Source: Candidatus Poseidoniales archaeon
Lineage (GTDB): Archaea; Thermoplasmatota; Poseidoniia; Poseidoniales; Poseidoniaceae
Reading direction: 5' to 3'
DNA: 6,996 bases
Assembly: GCA_009887135.1 (NCBI GenBank)
Contig: QXYA01000137.1
Coordinates: 1-6,996, forward strand
The notes beneath the pieces were generated by a model. That model saw only the letters and a list, made by a program, of their open reading frames with translations. It was not told where the DNA came from and ran no database searches. Positions 1-6,214 of the stretch are shown piece by piece (position 1 is the first letter of the stretch; each line of letters starts with the position of its first letter). The position numbers and the translations under genes are program-made.

Positions 1-2
1 AA

Positions 3-302
3 CCTCATTTCTCTGCAGAAGCAACTGAATCGATGGTGCATTCAAACATCGTCCGCTCTGCTATTGTAAAACTTGGTGGCATTGCAGTCACCGAGCGAAA
101 TCAAACCTCGATTCGCCACACTACTTCCTACCTCGAAATGCTTGCGGAATCTCTGATTACAGAGACAAAGGCTGCTGAAGTCTATGGAGAATTGATTACA
201 ATGATCGAAGAAGAAGGGGATGCTGATTTGTACGATGCTATCGAACAAATCTATCTCGCTGAGATTCGAAGCGTTGAGGAACTTCGCAGACTTGCTGAAT
301 GA
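3..302 (+). CDS. Ferritin-like (bacterioferritin/DPS-like) four-helix protein, 3' part only
   Basis: The frame is open to the left window edge, so the first Met at 33 is probably internal and the N-terminal half is missing. The 99 visible residues match the second half of a ferritin-like bundle: an HSN...KLGG segment with the His-to-LGG spacing of bacterioferritin helix B, then a helix starting LITETKAAEVY, where the Glu seven residues before Tyr fits the helix-C metal ligand, then EEEGDADLYDAI and a last helix with AEIRSVEEL. Known role of the family: iron oxidation and storage, or protection from peroxide. Odd point: at the usual ExxH of the last helix the His is Ser (ExxS), and the helix-B ExxH reads SxxH with a Glu one residue further away, so the di-iron site may be incomplete. 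The stop codon abuts the nadA stop codon with no gap. Family assignment is by motif spacing only. Confidence 0.6.
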   Translation, partial: PHFSAEATESMVHSNIVRSAIVKLGGIAVTERNQTSIRHTTSYLEMLAESLITETKAAEVYGELITMIEEEGDADLYDAIEQIYLAEIRSVEELRRLAE

Positions 303-1457
303 TCAGGCAAGGATGTTTAACATTCGCTCAAGAGCGAGAAGTGAACCCTCTTGAACATCTTGAGTCACACTGATTTGGTTGTGAATCTCTCCATCGACCA
401 ACCGTTCTAACAAGTCCATAAGATACGCTGGATGAATCATATACATCGTTGAGCAAGGACATATCTCTGGATCCAGACACTCGATGTGTTTGTCCGGATG
501 TTGGTCTGCAAGTCTAGCAACCATGTTAATCTCAGTTCCAATAGCCACCTTGGCTCCTTCTTCTAGATCTGCTACGTAGTTCAAAATGTATTGAGTTGAC
601 CCATTGGCATCAGAAACTTCAACGGTTTCTTTTGGGCATTCTGGATGGACAACTACAACGCCATCAGGATGACGTTGGCGGAAATCTGCAATTTGAGAGG
701 GCTTGAATCGCTTATGGACTGAACAGAACCCATGCCATAGAATAATTCGAGCCATTGAGAGATCTGAACTTGCTCCAACCCCTGGTGTCCATGTAGGCAT
801 TTGAGATTCTTTGATACCCATTGAAATTCCGGTGTTTCGGCCAAGATGTTGGTCAGGGAAAAACAGAACTGCTCCCTTCGGACCTGCGCGTTCAAACGCC
901 CATTCCAACACCCCAGTTGCGTTTGATGAAGTGCATACCACACCACCATGGCGCCCAACAAAATCCTTCAAGTCGGCACTGCTGTTCATGTAGGTTACAG
1001 GAACGAGATATGATTCACCTTCTTCTGCAACGGATGCAGGGTTGTCTCGGTGTATTGGGTCTTTCAAATCTGTAGAGGAAAGCATTTCATCCCACGCTTG
1101 TTCAACATCAACAAGTGTTGCCATGTCAGCCATCGAGCAACCAGCCCGTATGTTTGGAAGCATGACGACTTGATCAGGCGATGTCAATATATCTGCAGAC
1201 TCTGCCATGAAGTGGACGCCACAGAAAATGATGTACTTTGCATCTGAATCTGCTGCTTTTTGGCTTAGCATGAAGGAATCTCCAAGAAAATCAGCATGCA
1301 TAACGATGCTGTCTCGTTGGTAATGATGTCCAAGAATTAACAAGTCCTCGCCCAACTCTTTCTTCAATTCAGCAATCCGTTCAGCAATTGCTTGATCTTC
1401 AGGAGACATCGAGGTTGAAGAGAAGTCAACCGCGCACATAGCCAATGAGATCGACAT
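303..1457 (-). CDS. nadA: Quinolinate synthase NadA
   Basis: Cytosolic [4Fe-4S] enzyme that condenses iminoaspartate with dihydroxyacetone phosphate to quinolinate in de novo NAD synthesis. Visible family motifs (384-residue numbering): ILGHHYQR near 42-48, HADFLGDS near 54-61, the three expected cluster cysteines at FCGVHFMAE (Cys79), VCTSSNA (Cys175) and the CPCSTMY motif (Cys333/335), plus FFPDQHLGRNTG near 199-210 and WHGFCSVH near 241-248. Between Cys106 and Cys175 there is an acidic linker of roughly 20 residues (about 128-150) that shorter archaeal forms lack. The start at 1457 is chosen over the longer ORF start at 1553 because it has a GAGGT Shine-Dalgarno match 8 nt upstream and avoids overlap with the divergent kinase gene. 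A further Met at 1409 lies just before the first conserved helix but has no such support. The partner genes (aspartate oxidase or dehydrogenase, nadC) are not in the window. Confidence 0.95.
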   Translation of the reverse strand: MSISLAMCAVDFSSTSMSPEDQAIAERIAELKKELGEDLLILGHHYQRDSIVMHADFLGDSFMLSQKAADSDAKYIIFCGVHFMAESADILTSPDQVVMLPNIRAGCSMADMATLVDVEQAWDEMLSSTDLKDPIHRDNPASVAEEGESYLVPVTYMNSSADLKDFVGRHGGVVCTSSNATGVLEWAFERAGPKGAVLFFPDQHLGRNTGISMGIKESQMPTWTPGVGASSDLSMARIILWHGFCSVHKRFKPSQIADFRQRHPDGVVVVHPECPKETVEVSDANGSTQYILNYVADLEEGAKVAIGTEINMVARLADQHPDKHIECLDPEICPCSTMYMIHPAYLMDLLERLVDGEIHNQISVTQDVQEGSLLALERMLNILA

Positions 1458-1465
1458 GGTATTCA

Positions 1466-1470
1466 ACCTC
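1466..1470 (-). promoter_or_regulatory. Shine-Dalgarno site of nadA
   Basis: On the minus strand GGAGAGGT lies upstream of the ATG at 1457. The GAGGT core complements the 16S 3' end (AGGAGGTGATC) with an 8-nt spacer. This is the main reason for choosing the internal Met rather than the longest ORF, which would start at 1553. Confidence 0.55.
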
Positions 1471-1512
1471 TCCACTGCGCTGACTGATTTGAACCCTATG
1501 CAAACGCTGAAC

Positions 1513-1521
1513 TTATCATAA
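1513..1521. promoter_or_regulatory. Candidate TATA element in the nadA/bud32 divergent gap
   Basis: TTATCATAA is AT-rich and palindromic except for its middle base. It is centred about 26 bp before the bud32 ATG, the expected distance for a leaderless archaeal transcript, and bud32 has no Shine-Dalgarno site. Read on the other strand it is centred about 60 bp before nadA, which would leave room for a short leader carrying the nadA Shine-Dalgarno site. Inference from position and composition only. Confidence 0.3.
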
Positions 1522-1542
1522 CGAGCGGTTTCGGACAGAATA

Positions 1543-2226
1543 ATGGTCTTCATTGACGAACAACGACTTCACCTCGGAGCAGAGGCAGAAGTATGGCGAG
1601 GTTCATGGATGGGCCAATCGGCAATTCGTAAACAACGACGAAATCGATCATGGAGGCATCCTGATCTCGATGATCGACTCGGACGAAGAAGAATGATCGC
1701 TGAAGCAAGATTGTTGGTTCGATTGTACCGTAATGGATTGAACGTACCCCTGCTGCTTGATTGTGATATGTTTGAACAACAATTGGTCATGAGTCATGTC
1801 CAGGGTCAACCGTTGATTGAAATTCTCAATGACCCCTCAATACCAGATGATTCAGTCATGAACATTTTGAAAAATACGGGCCAGAGTATTCGTATGCTTC
1901 ACCGACAAGCTGTTATTCATGGAGATTTATCGACAAATAACATCATTATCACACCTGAAAACGAAGCGGTACTCATTGATTTTGGACTCGCTCGAATCGA
2001 GTATGAAACTGAATTATTTGGTATAGACCTTCACGTTCTTTTTGAGATTCTTGGCGCATCTCACCCGCACAGAAAGGATGCTATTGATGCTATTATCGAA
2101 GGTTATGCTGCTTGTGAAGACATTCATGGTCCAGCAGAAAACACACCCGGCGGTCAGCCTGTCGGTATGCAAGATGTGCTCGATCGTTTCAACCTCATTC
2201 GGACTCGTGTCCGATATCATGGTTGA
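1543..2226 (+). CDS. bud32: Bud32-type KEOPS-complex atypical kinase/ATPase
   Basis: Small kinase-fold subunit of the KEOPS complex, which with Kae1 makes the t6A37 modification of ANN-decoding tRNAs in the cytosol. Visible motifs in 227 residues: short N-terminal nucleotide loop LGAEAEVWRG (11-20), catalytic Lys in AIRKQR (Lys30), the family-typical RHPDLD (38-43), Glu54 in AEARLL, catalytic loop HGDLSTNN (126-133, Asp128 and Asn133), metal-binding DFG (146-148), then ELFGIDLHVL. The lack of a long C-lobe and the compact N-lobe are typical of Bud32. It is stand-alone, whereas many Euryarchaeota carry a Kae1-Bud32 fusion; Kae1 is not in this window. The tail ends IRTRVRYHG, a weakened version of the usual basic VRxRGR end, after a glycine/proline-rich insert near 193-208. 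No Shine-Dalgarno motif is seen, so it is probably leaderless. The last 32 bp overlap the 3' end of the PAP2 gene on the other strand. Confidence 0.9.
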   Translation: MVFIDEQRLHLGAEAEVWRGSWMGQSAIRKQRRNRSWRHPDLDDRLGRRRMIAEARLLVRLYRNGLNVPLLLDCDMFEQQLVMSHVQGQPLIEILNDPSIPDDSVMNILKNTGQSIRMLHRQAVIHGDLSTNNIIITPENEAVLIDFGLARIEYETELFGIDLHVLFEILGASHPHRKDAIDAIIEGYAACEDIHGPAENTPGGQPVGMQDVLDRFNLIRTRVRYHG

Positions 2227-4291
2227 GGAGTTCTTTCTTGTCTTCATCTTGACGCTGAATGATGAAAATGAATGTCAATACGATAAGGACCATTACAGCA
2301 AATTGGAGAACAACACTGGAATATTTAGCGAGATCAGTACCACGAGTTAGCACCTTCACAACAAGTTCACCATCATCTCCTTCTTCAAGATAAACGATAC
2401 CTTCTTCGACCACAATTGGAGCATATTGATTGACGCTGTCCGAAGTTAACTGTTCACTGATCTTCGTTTCGAAATTGTATTGGTGTATTTCCCAATCAAA
2501 GTATTGGTCGAGGAGATTCGTCGGGTCGAGATGGTCTCGTCCTTCCCAAACAAGATATTCATAGCCCATTGAAATATTGTTAATTGGGAATTTCGCATCG
2601 AATGGCATCGATTGTTGGACCGTTCCACGATCGTAGAGAACAAGCCGATTTATTGCAGAAACATTGACGATTGTAGCGATGTAGTTTTCATTGAACGCTA
2701 TGTCAGTAATCGTAGCATTTTGATAATCAACAATCAATCCCCATTCTTCCAACTTCAGGTCTTGTTCCTCACTTGATGTTGCGTTCATGAAGATGTTTTG
2801 CGTACCAGAGATTCCAATCGTCCCTATGTGAACAGTTGAAGGCATTTCCTTCGAAATCATCACAAGTTCGTTCCCTTGAACTGAAATCATCTCGATGGTT
2901 TGACCCGCTGGAAGCATGGGAAGAACGATGTCTTGACCCTTGGTATTAACAGCTTGAATTTGGTTATTTGAGGTGTAGATAATGACAGGTTCGCCTTGTA
3001 AATCGGTCAATTCCAATCCATTCACTCCTGTTTGATTTATGACAATTAGTGGTTGATTCGGTTTGTTTAGGTCCACAAGCATAATCTCTGATTCATTCGC
3101 CATAACCAAGTAATTCTTTTTCAGGGCATACAACGAATCCACATCCATTGTTGGCTGAATAACATCGATAGCAGCATCAGAGGTTGATGAGAGATTGTGA
3201 ACAAGAACAACGGCAACACCTGATTGATTGTCGAGTGTGGCAAGCCACCCATCGGAAGCGACTGCTCCTTGAGCAGATTGTACACCCTCTGCTGGTAAGT
3301 CCTTATTCGTAAGATCCCAAGTAATCACTCCAGCAGTAAGAATGAGAACAATCACAATCATTGCACCTGTTTCCTTACTTGTTGGTTTTAACAACTTGAG
3401 TGTGAATTTTTTGCTACGGTTGAATACGAATTTTAGTGAGTGAATTGGACGTGTTAGAATCGTTGCAAGACGGCTGTTGATGGTTCGTTCATCCAGAACA
3501 TTCCAAACAGCCGTATTGGATTTATCAACCATTTTCACGGTCAGAGCACCGATCATCATTCCACCTATGATATCGGAGAACCAGTGGATACCAAGGTAAA
3601 CGATAGCAAATGCAGTCACGATGATGTAAATCAGCGTCATGTTTTGGAAGCGCTTCCAGCGACCATCATGATCGTGCTTCCTAAAGGTAAGCCAAATTGA
3701 GAATGGTACAGCGATATGGAGAGAAGGCATGCAGTTTGTAAATGCGTCAATCCTTCTGAACCATGTTTCAATCTCGGGATTTAGAGTGTATGCAATAGCA
3801 TCCATATCCTCGATGTAAAACCCAGTCACTCGAACGTTGAAGAAGAGGTAGAATGGAATGGCTAGAATGTATACCCATGCGATGCAAAGAGCAATTCTAT
3901 CTGCCATCCATCGGTCATCGAAGTAAGCCACATAGAAGATAGAAGCATACGTGATGAACATAAATCCAGAGATGTAAAAATGGGTCATAACGCTATCAAG
4001 CCAATCAGCTCGGAATGTTTCCTGAACCCATACGACAAGATCACCCTCGATTGCGTAGATATAGGGTGTCATATCGATTCCAGTTCGAGCCATGAAGATT
4101 CGGTCAATTTGGTCGAGGAAATCCTTGGCATTGTAGATTGAGAGTGCGAGAAGAAGATGCAGCCAGTAACGGCGGATGAAATCAACAAAACCAGACAATG
4201 TCATGTTTGCCCATGGTGGCTTGAAGTACGGCATTGCAAAGACACCAACTGCCAATGCGCTGATGAGCCAGGTAAGATAGACACCATCCAT
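2195..4291 (-). CDS. PAP2-superfamily membrane phosphatase fused to large predicted extracellular domain
   Basis: A 698-residue membrane protein. The N-terminal part (about 1-255) is a multi-helix PAP2_3/AUR1-like domain: the motif MPSLH (188-192) replaces the classical PSGH, and YLGIHWFSDIIGG (232-244) supplies the second catalytic His236 and Asp240. This family hydrolyses or transfers phosphate groups of lipid phosphates at the membrane surface; the substrate here is unknown. A basic cytosolic linker (about 256-308, rich in Lys/Arg) leads to another helix (309-325), then about 330 residues (326-656) of short beta-strand-like segments, with a repeat-like ISEQLTSDSVNQYAPIV stretch like TolB/PD40 propeller blades, and a final helix (657-678) with a short charged tail. 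Eight N-x-S/T sequons (355, 366, 399, 419, 503, 525, 543, 572) lie in the 326-656 part, which supports an outside location. The start is backed by a perfect GGAGGT six bases upstream. It lies 77 bp after DUF971 and may be last in that cluster or independent. Confidence 0.8.
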   Translation of the reverse strand: MDGVYLTWLISALAVGVFAMPYFKPPWANMTLSGFVDFIRRYWLHLLLALSIYNAKDFLDQIDRIFMARTGIDMTPYIYAIEGDLVVWVQETFRADWLDSVMTHFYISGFMFITYASIFYVAYFDDRWMADRIALCIAWVYILAIPFYLFFNVRVTGFYIEDMDAIAYTLNPEIETWFRRIDAFTNCMPSLHIAVPFSIWLTFRKHDHDGRWKRFQNMTLIYIIVTAFAIVYLGIHWFSDIIGGMMIGALTVKMVDKSNTAVWNVLDERTINSRLATILTRPIHSLKFVFNRSKKFTLKLLKPTSKETGAMIVIVLILTAGVITWDLTNKDLPAEGVQSAQGAVASDGWLATLDNQSGVAVVLVHNLSSTSDAAIDVIQPTMDVDSLYALKKNYLVMANESEIMLVDLNKPNQPLIVINQTGVNGLELTDLQGEPVIIYTSNNQIQAVNTKGQDIVLPMLPAGQTIEMISVQGNELVMISKEMPSTVHIGTIGISGTQNIFMNATSSEEQDLKLEEWGLIVDYQNATITDIAFNENYIATIVNVSAINRLVLYDRGTVQQSMPFDAKFPINNISMGYEYLVWEGRDHLDPTNLLDQYFDWEIHQYNFETKISEQLTSDSVNQYAPIVVEEGIVYLEEGDDGELVVKVLTRGTDLAKYSSVVLQFAVMVLIVLTFIFIIQRQDEDKKELLNHDIGHESE

Positions 4292-4297
4292 GAGTAG

Positions 4298-4303
4298 ACC
4301 TCC
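4298..4303 (-). promoter_or_regulatory. Strong Shine-Dalgarno site of the PAP2 fusion gene
   Basis: Minus-strand GGAGGT, six bases before the ATG at 4291, is a full match to the 16S anti-SD core and the best ribosome binding site in the window. It fixes the start of the long membrane protein and suggests a transcript with a leader, in contrast to the leaderless-looking starts of bud32, arsC and alba. Confidence 0.75.
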
Positions 4304-4368
4304 GTGTTCATGCGCTGCAGCCTTGCATTCAAGAAACCTGCACCTGCTTAAGGCTCAGAAAGGGCGAA

Positions 4369-4722
4369 TCACCATGCTCCGTGAACGTAGGGGCGTCCAC
4401 GATCGGGATCATTTCGATGGGCAAGATCCCAGATTCTCTCAAATCGATAGATACCACTCGAACATCCAGTAGCCCATTCAAACGAAATTGCATAATTCCC
4501 TACAGTTTGGACCATTGGCTTTTGTTTAGGGTACGCTTCGACTGTACGGCGTAATTGCATACTCATCTCATCTTCGTTGCGAAGAGGCGAACATTTTGCA
4601 CAAGGACAGGCATGCCGAAGGTCATCGTATGTTACGACAAAGCTTGTTCCATCCTCATAGGTGAGTTCCATATCATTATCTCTGCGTTCAAGTTTACGCA
4701 ATTCGAGAATTTCTTCAGCCAT
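4369..4722 (-). CDS. DUF971 / GBBH-like N-terminal domain protein with Cys4 metal site
   Basis: A 117-residue single-domain protein. Family hallmarks: LTYEDGTSFVVTYDDLRHACPCAKC, in which CxCxxC (Cys39, 41, 44) follows the usual basic residue, then VQTVGNYAISFEW and ATGCSSGIYRFERIWDL, corresponding to the family's WSDGHSTGIYSF. In human gamma-butyrobetaine hydroxylase this domain binds zinc through three Cys in a CxCxxC and one His. Here the residue matching that His is Cys87, so the site would be all-cysteine. In many bacteria DUF971 genes lie beside or are fused to Mrp/ApbC ATPases, and here the start follows the mrp stop by only 9 nt, which implies cotranscription and probably coupled translation. 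Its molecular role is not established; a part in Fe-S or metal handling is an inference from the neighbour and the ligands. Confidence 0.85.
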   Translation of the reverse strand: MAEEILELRKLERRDNDMELTYEDGTSFVVTYDDLRHACPCAKCSPLRNEDEMSMQLRRTVEAYPKQKPMVQTVGNYAISFEWATGCSSGIYRFERIWDLAHRNDPDRGRPYVHGAW

Positions 4723-4731
4723 AGTATCACA

Positions 4732-5748
4732 TCAAATGATTTCCAAACTCGAACCTGAGCCCTGTGCTAATTGTGATTGTACCGAGGATACGACCTTCGC
4801 AAACGCAATTGCAGAAGCGCCATCAGGTTCGCTAACGATACGATGAACACCATCGTCTCCACCTCGGACAAAGCCCGGATCAAACGGAAGGGCACCCAAG
4901 AAAGGTACGCCGAATTCTTCCGCAGTAGAACGTCCACCGCCTTCTTTGAAAATGTCCAATGTGATGTTGAATTTACCTTCTTCATCACAAACTGCACTAA
5001 GAGTTCGTCCTGCTGGAGCAGCGATTTCGACGGTTGACCCTGGTGTTCCTTTGCCGTGAATTGTGTAGCCACTCATGTTCTCAACAACTCCCAAAACAGG
5101 AACTTTCAGAGAAGAAGCAAATGAGATCGACTTTCTGCTGTCGAGTAATGCCACGTCTTGAGGTGTTGTAACAATGACCATTCCATCGATGTCTGGAAGT
5201 GATTGTGCTACAGTCAATGGCTCATCAGATGTGCCTGGAGGGAAATCAATGATCAGATAATCAAGTTCGCCCCATTCAACATCGCCAATGAATTGTTGAA
5301 TGGCTCCAAGTTTAATTGGACCTCTCCAAACAACGGGAGTGTCTTCGTCTTCGAGGAGGAACGCCATAGAGATGACCTTGACTCCAAGATGGCCTTGTGC
5401 AGGGTGAATGCGACCGCCTTCAACGTGAAGTTTTCGACCATCAAGGCCCATCATCTTCGGTACGTTTGGGCCAGTGATATCGATGTCCAAGATTCCAACT
5501 TTGTGGCCTTGTTGTGCAAGAGCAACTGCAAGTCCTGTTGATACTGTTGACTTTCCAACGCCACCTTTTCCAGAAAGCACCATAATTTTGTGCTTGATTT
5601 TCCTTCCAATTTCAGCCATTGACATTTTACGCTTCATTTGAGCATAAGCCTGTTCCATTTGCTTTTGTTGGGCTGGGTCAGCAGCATTTGGGGCTTCGTC
5701 TGTGGGTTCATTTCCAGGAGTATGCATTGACACGGGGGAATCCGACAT
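4732..5748 (-). CDS. mrp: Mrp/NBP35 (ApbC)-type P-loop ATPase lacking the CPxC motif
   Basis: Cytosolic MinD/ParA-like ATPase of the Mrp/NBP35 family, whose members carry and deliver Fe-S clusters as dimers. Motifs (338-residue numbering): deviant Walker A GKGGVGKST (60-68), DIDITGPNVPKMMG (88-101), Walker B/switch DFPPGTSDE (168-176), VVENMSGY (221-228) and GVPFLGALPFD. The N-terminal 45 residues are polar with a Gln/Met/Lys-rich helix; there is no MIP18/DUF59 domain and no NBP35-type N-terminal cysteine cluster. The CPxC that normally follows ENMS is missing: 43 residues separate NMS from GGG where about 16 are usual, and the only cysteine in the protein is Cys254. The start at 5748 (MSDSPVSMH) is preferred over 5886 because the longer form would overlap the upstream gene and adds a non-conserved basic stretch. 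No Shine-Dalgarno site is seen. The next gene, DUF971, follows after 9 nt. Confidence 0.92.
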   Translation of the reverse strand: MSDSPVSMHTPGNEPTDEAPNAADPAQQKQMEQAYAQMKRKMSMAEIGRKIKHKIMVLSGKGGVGKSTVSTGLAVALAQQGHKVGILDIDITGPNVPKMMGLDGRKLHVEGGRIHPAQGHLGVKVISMAFLLEDEDTPVVWRGPIKLGAIQQFIGDVEWGELDYLIIDFPPGTSDEPLTVAQSLPDIDGMVIVTTPQDVALLDSRKSISFASSLKVPVLGVVENMSGYTIHGKGTPGSTVEIAAPAGRTLSAVCDEEGKFNITLDIFKEGGGRSTAEEFGVPFLGALPFDPGFVRGGDDGVHRIVSEPDGASAIAFAKVVSSVQSQLAQGSGSSLEII

Positions 5749-5774
5749 AGTGTATAGCAGATGGGTGGGCTTTT

Positions 5775-6137
5775 TCAAATCACGCTTTTGCTTTGCAGGC
5801 CATAGCGAAGGAGGAAATGGGTGACGATTGCCACCAGCGGGAAAACCAGAATCATTGGATTCCATTGCATACCAGCGTACGCCCAACCCAATCCAACCGA
5901 AAGGGGAAGAGAGATGAACGTCCCGATTTGGAAAGCGTCTCTACGAACGGATTGCCCCGAATGAACAAGAAAGAAGAGAAAGGTCCCCCCAAGAGAAAAA
6001 GTCTGGATTGTGATCATAGTCGCTATACTCCGAAAGAGAACAGTTGCATCGTTGGCCGCAGCAAGGATATGGGCGACGAAAAGAGTTGCATAAATACCAG
6101 CAGAGAAAAGAACCGCTCGGCGCACTTCTGGCTGCAT
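5775..6137 (-). CDS. Small four-helix integral membrane protein, function unknown
   Basis: I do not recognise this 120-residue protein. It is strongly hydrophobic, with four likely transmembrane helices at about 8-28, 38-60, 70-90 and 93-112. The loops are short, with basic patches at RR (6-7), RR (65-66) and Arg111, and the positive residues at the N-terminus suggest that it faces the cytosol. No catalytic motif is visible. It precedes mrp by 26 nt on the same strand, so it is probably the first gene of the leftward cluster, but a functional link to Mrp is not shown by the sequence. The overlapping opposite-strand frame (5793-6179) is highly charged without domain signal and looks like an antisense shadow of the hydrophobic codons. 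Confidence 0.7.
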   Translation of the reverse strand: MQPEVRRAVLFSAGIYATLFVAHILAAANDATVLFRSIATMITIQTFSLGGTFLFFLVHSGQSVRRDAFQIGTFISLPLSVGLGWAYAGMQWNPMILVFPLVAIVTHFLLRYGLQSKSVI

Positions 6138-6186
6138 AGTCTACACTACAAAGCCGAAGTTCAAGAGACTCACTATTGAGAAGAGT

Positions 6187-6196
6187 TCAATATTGA
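6187..6196. promoter_or_regulatory. Palindromic AT-rich box in the arsC divergent gap, candidate TATA or operator
   Basis: TCAATATTGA is a perfect 10-bp palindrome in the 77-bp gap between the membrane-protein gene and arsC. It is centred about 24 bp before the arsC ATG, where a TATA box of a leaderless gene would lie, and arsC has no Shine-Dalgarno site. On the other strand it is about 55 bp before the start at 6137. It could also be a repressor site overlapping the promoter. Confidence 0.35.
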
Positions 6197-6214
6197 TGGG
6201 CTATTTCCAAAAAC

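Noticed and set aside
653..1247. Several open frames of 60-102 residues on both strands inside nadA
   Set aside because: All lie within the strongly conserved nadA frame and show no family resemblance.
1458..1553. Longer NadA start at 1553, adding 32 residues
   Set aside because: It would overlap the bud32 start and gap, adds residues without family similarity, and has no ribosome binding site, while 1457 has GAGGT at good spacing.
4290..4472. 60-residue plus-strand open frame across the DUF971/PAP2 gap
   Set aside because: It overlaps the end of DUF971 and the PAP2 ribosome binding site on the other strand, has a basic random composition, and no start signal.
4767..5072. 101-residue frame inside mrp, overlapping the region without CPxC, considered as a sign of a frameshift
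   Set aside because: The mrp frame keeps DIF, GGG and GVPFLG downstream and remains open, and the alternative frame carries no CPxC or Mrp motif, so the replaced segment is not a frameshift artefact.
5749..5886. Longer Mrp start at 5886, adding 46 residues
   Set aside because: It would overlap the membrane-protein gene on the same strand by about 110 bp, and the added stretch looks like out-of-frame translation of that gene.
5793..6179. 128-residue open frame on the plus strand opposite the membrane protein
   Set aside because: Highly charged, low-complexity composition and no domain signal; typical antisense shadow of a hydrophobic gene, whose own frame gives four clean helices.
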